64,000 nt of DNA. Source: Novosphingobium resinovorum (GTDB taxonomy: Bacteria > Pseudomonadota > Alphaproteobacteria > Sphingomonadales > Sphingomonadaceae). The position numbers were made by a program, and so were the translations under genes. The notes under the pieces are model-generated. The model searched no databases, was not told the DNA's origin, and was given only the letters and a program-made list of their open reading frames with translations. Position 1 is the stretch's first letter. The number at the start of each line of letters is the position of its first letter. The stretch lies in assembly GCF_001742225.1 (NCBI RefSeq), contig NZ_CP017077.1, positions 896,806-960,805 of the forward strand, written 5' to 3'. Below are positions 61,984-64,000 of the stretch, in pieces.

Positions 61984-62381
61984 GATATACTCCTTGATCG
62001 AGCACCATAGTAATACTTCACACCGATCCAGGAAACCCTGTAACAGATGCAAGCCACGTTGCGGTGGGAAATCAATGATGAGCGGCATGCGATCTCATGG
62101 GATGATCTGCAAGAGCAGTTGGGGTGGCTTTCAAGAATACCCCACGCCGTCGCGGCCATCTCGAGCCCGTCGCTGGGGAAGGCAGGAAGCAGGGCCTCGA
62201 ACACCGCTGAAAACCGAGCATAGTGGCGATCGGAGTTCTCATTTGAAGTGCCCGAACGAACCAGGAGGCTGCTGCCACATCTGCGTGATAGGGAGATCTG
62301 GTTCGCTTCGGCCGCGCAGCCCGCCTAGGCCCTAGCTGGTCGGAAAATGGCAATCGGCGCTCAAATAAAAGTGATAGCGCA
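61984..62381. other. Intergenic stretch, no supported gene
   Basis: About 400 bases. No frame has a convincing start or domain. The end of it runs into the candidate ECF41 promoter at 62382. Confidence 0.4.
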
Positions 62382-62408
62382 TGTCACATGGCCAGTCGCT
62401 GTCTCGTC
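62382..62408 (+). promoter_or_regulatory. Candidate ECF41-type promoter
   Basis: TGTCACA (62382-62388), 16-nt spacer, CGTC (62405-62408), 35 nt before the AhpD-like start. This matches the ECF41 target motif as I remember it, in the place where the pair is normally controlled. Confidence 0.65.
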
Positions 62409-62443
62409 ATGCTGGTATCCGACACAATGATAGGATCCGACAC

Positions 62444-62899
62444 ATGAATGACCGCACCGATGTCTATGCTGTGGGTGGAGCGCTCTTCAAGGCCTGGTAC
62501 GATCTGTCGATACAGGTGGAGAAATCCGGTCTAGAGAAAAGCCTGCTGGAACTGATCAAGATTCGTGCTTCGCAAATCAATGGCTGCGCCAATTGCCTCA
62601 ACATGCACACGTCCGATGCGCGCAAGGCTGGCGAAACCGAGCAGCGCATCCACTTGCTTTGCGCATGGGAAGAGGCTCCATGCTTTAGCCCCCGCGAGCG
62701 GGCTGCGCTGGACTGGACCGACCATATGACGCAAATCGCGACAAAGCGAGCGCCGGATCACGTCTATGCCGCTCTGGCGCACGAGTTCAGCGCGGAAGAA
62801 CAGGTACAACTGACGCTGGCGATCAATGTCATCAACGGATGGAACCGGCTCGCTGTTGGCTTCAGGCTATATAATCCTGCACTTGGCTGGGCCGCATGA
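62444..62899 (+). CDS. AhpD-like carboxymuconolactone decarboxylase-family protein
   Basis: 151 aa. The redox motif NGCANCLNMH gives C48-x-x-C51 and H55, typical of AhpD-like peroxidase/oxidoreductase proteins. It is the first gene of an operon with a SigJ-type sigma factor (4-nt overlap), the standard ECF41 partner arrangement. Likely a target of the sigma factor; the physiological substrate is unknown. Confidence 0.88.
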   Translation: MNDRTDVYAVGGALFKAWYDLSIQVEKSGLEKSLLELIKIRASQINGCANCLNMHTSDARKAGETEQRIHLLCAWEEAPCFSPRERAALDWTDHMTQIATKRAPDHVYAALAHEFSAEEQVQLTLAINVINGWNRLAVGFRLYNPALGWAA

Positions 62900-63750
62900 C
62901 CGACGATGGCGTCACGAGCTTCGACGCGGAGCGGGCCACCTTGCTTCGCGTCGCTTATCGCATGGTCGGCTCGTTGGCCGACGCGGAAGACATACTACAG
63001 GACGCTTTCATCCGTTGGGCAGGAACGGACAGGCAAGCCGTGTGCGTTCCTGCCGCCTATTTGCGCCGCGTGGTGACCCGCCTATGCCTGGACCATCTCA
63101 AGTCAGCGCGGGTCATGAGAGAAGAATATGTCGGCGATTGGCTTCCCGAACCCATCGTGGAGGAAGAACCCGTCGAGGATGTTACCCTCCCTCTCATGCT
63201 TGCGCTCGAGCGACTTTCTCCACTCGAGCGAGTTGCATTTCTGCTCCATGACGTTTTCGGGGAGAGTTTCGAGGATATCGCCAGCTCCATCGACCGCGAT
63301 CCCGCCGCCTGTCGCCAACTCGCAGCGCGCGCGAGAGAGCACGTGCGCAGCGAGCGAACGCGCTTCCCTGTCGAACGTGATCGTGGCCTGGCAATCGCGT
63401 CTGCCTTCTTTGAAGCGACCAAGGCTGGTGACACTGCTAGGCTAGAGACCTTGCTAGCCGACGATGTCCGTTTCCACTCTGATGGCGGTGGGAAACGCCC
63501 CGCTGCAGGCCGAATCCTTGAAGGTGCCGCAGAAGTCCTGCGCGGGCTTTCCGCGATATTCCGCTTGCGGCGCGGTAATCCTGACTTGGTCAAGACGGCG
63601 TTCGTGAATGGTTTGCCCGGCTTTGTGACGCGCGAACCGGATGGGATATTGCAGACGACCGCCTTGCTGGTCGAATCCGACTGCGTGAAGGCAATCTATG
63701 TCATGCGCAACCCTGACAAACTCAGGCATGTGGAGGGCCTGCTTCACTGA
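62896..63750 (+). CDS. ECF41 (SigJ-type) sigma factor with SnoaL-like C-terminal domain
   Basis: 284 aa. Sigma region 2 (about 15-85, LADAEDILQDAFIRW) and region 4 (about 105-160, LSPLERVAFLLHDVFGESFEDIA), then a SnoaL-like extension (about 170-284). All three ECF41 signatures I know are present: WLPEP, DGGGK and NPDKL. The extension controls the sigma activity in place of an anti-sigma factor. ATGA overlap with the AhpD-like gene. Confidence 0.92.
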   Translation: MTDDGVTSFDAERATLLRVAYRMVGSLADAEDILQDAFIRWAGTDRQAVCVPAAYLRRVVTRLCLDHLKSARVMREEYVGDWLPEPIVEEEPVEDVTLPLMLALERLSPLERVAFLLHDVFGESFEDIASSIDRDPAACRQLAARAREHVRSERTRFPVERDRGLAIASAFFEATKAGDTARLETLLADDVRFHSDGGGKRPAAGRILEGAAEVLRGLSAIFRLRRGNPDLVKTAFVNGLPGFVTREPDGILQTTALLVESDCVKAIYVMRNPDKLRHVEGLLH

Positions 63751-64000
63751 TTGTGGAACGACCCTTGTCGGTCACTCAGCTCTGGATTTTGCGCTCCCAG
63801 GTGCGGACCGGCAGCTTCCCGATTCTGAATGCCTTGGCCTGGCCGCAAACTGTCCGGCAGCTCCTAGGCAGGAATGCTTCAATAGCAGTCACCCTTCTAC
63901 CACCGATGCCGTGAATTGTTTCGAGTCTGGATTCCTTGGGCCGCAGTGACATGTCGCGCTCTAACAACGGAGCGCCGTAGCCGGGGACCGCGCTTGGCAC
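63751..64000. other. Window end, no supported gene
   Basis: About 250 bases after the sigma factor. A minus-strand frame runs off the edge, but its peptide shows no recognisable features, so I leave it unannotated. Confidence 0.3.

Noticed and set aside
63776..64000. Minus-strand frame running off the window end
   Set aside because: Cannot be judged without the missing part; no recognisable motif in the visible portion.

Overview
This is a GC-rich, densely packed alphaproteobacterial window that looks like a sphingomonad (Novosphingobium/Sphingobium type). The indications are a sphingomonad-style lasso-peptide locus with a TonB receptor and an isopeptidase, F-type (IncF-like) transfer genes in tight ATGA/GTGA overlaps, FecI/FecR regulators and a PRC-barrel protein. 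I cannot tell from this window whether it is a plasmid, an integrated conjugative element or a chromosomal island. No rRNA, tRNA or CRISPR array was seen.

Layout. 1-5.4 kb: small hypothetical genes, a MarR-like regulator, an ECF sigma/FecR pair with no receptor gene beside it, a YozE-like protein and short genes. 5.5-7.5 kb: htpG with a candidate heat-shock promoter and a clear terminator. 8.1-11.6 kb: a cassette of four unrecognised envelope-type genes (membrane-anchored alpha/beta hydrolase, helical protein, lipoprotein, membrane coiled-coil protein). 12.2-15.4 kb: a three-gene operon of secreted proteins, one a cysteine-rich Sel1-repeat protein. 15.4-17.7 kb: PRC-barrel protein, S41 protease and a 44-aa membrane peptide. 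18.0-28.9 kb: a complete minus-strand type I secretion operon (TolC, ABC transporter, HlyD) ending in a 2085-aa adhesin with three ~350-aa repeats and RTX repeats. 29.1-29.9 kb: a dead IS110 transposase.

30.3-39.5 kb is the most interesting part. It is a lasso peptide locus: a TonB receptor and an Atxe2-like isopeptidase on the plus strand converge on a minus-strand operon encoding two 43-aa precursors, a fused B protein (PqqD-like leader-binding part plus cysteine protease) and the cyclase. GntR, MarR-like and XRE regulators follow upstream. The two precursor genes were found by reading the minus strand directly. Their predicted cores both start GPPG and both have an acidic residue at position 8, so an 8-residue ring is likely. 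The expected cycle is cleavage and cyclisation by B and C, re-import through the TonB receptor, and linearisation by the isopeptidase.

40.0-61.6 kb: an F-type type IV secretion/mating-pair operon in the order lipoprotein, dsbC-like, traA-like pilin, traL, E, K, B, V, C, two small membrane proteins, traW, U, N (as two genes), trbC, traF-type peptidase, traF, thioredoxin-like, traH, traG. The relaxase (TraI) and coupling protein (TraD) are not in the window. 62.4-63.8 kb: an ECF41 (SigJ-type) sigma factor with its usual AhpD-like partner and a matching candidate promoter.
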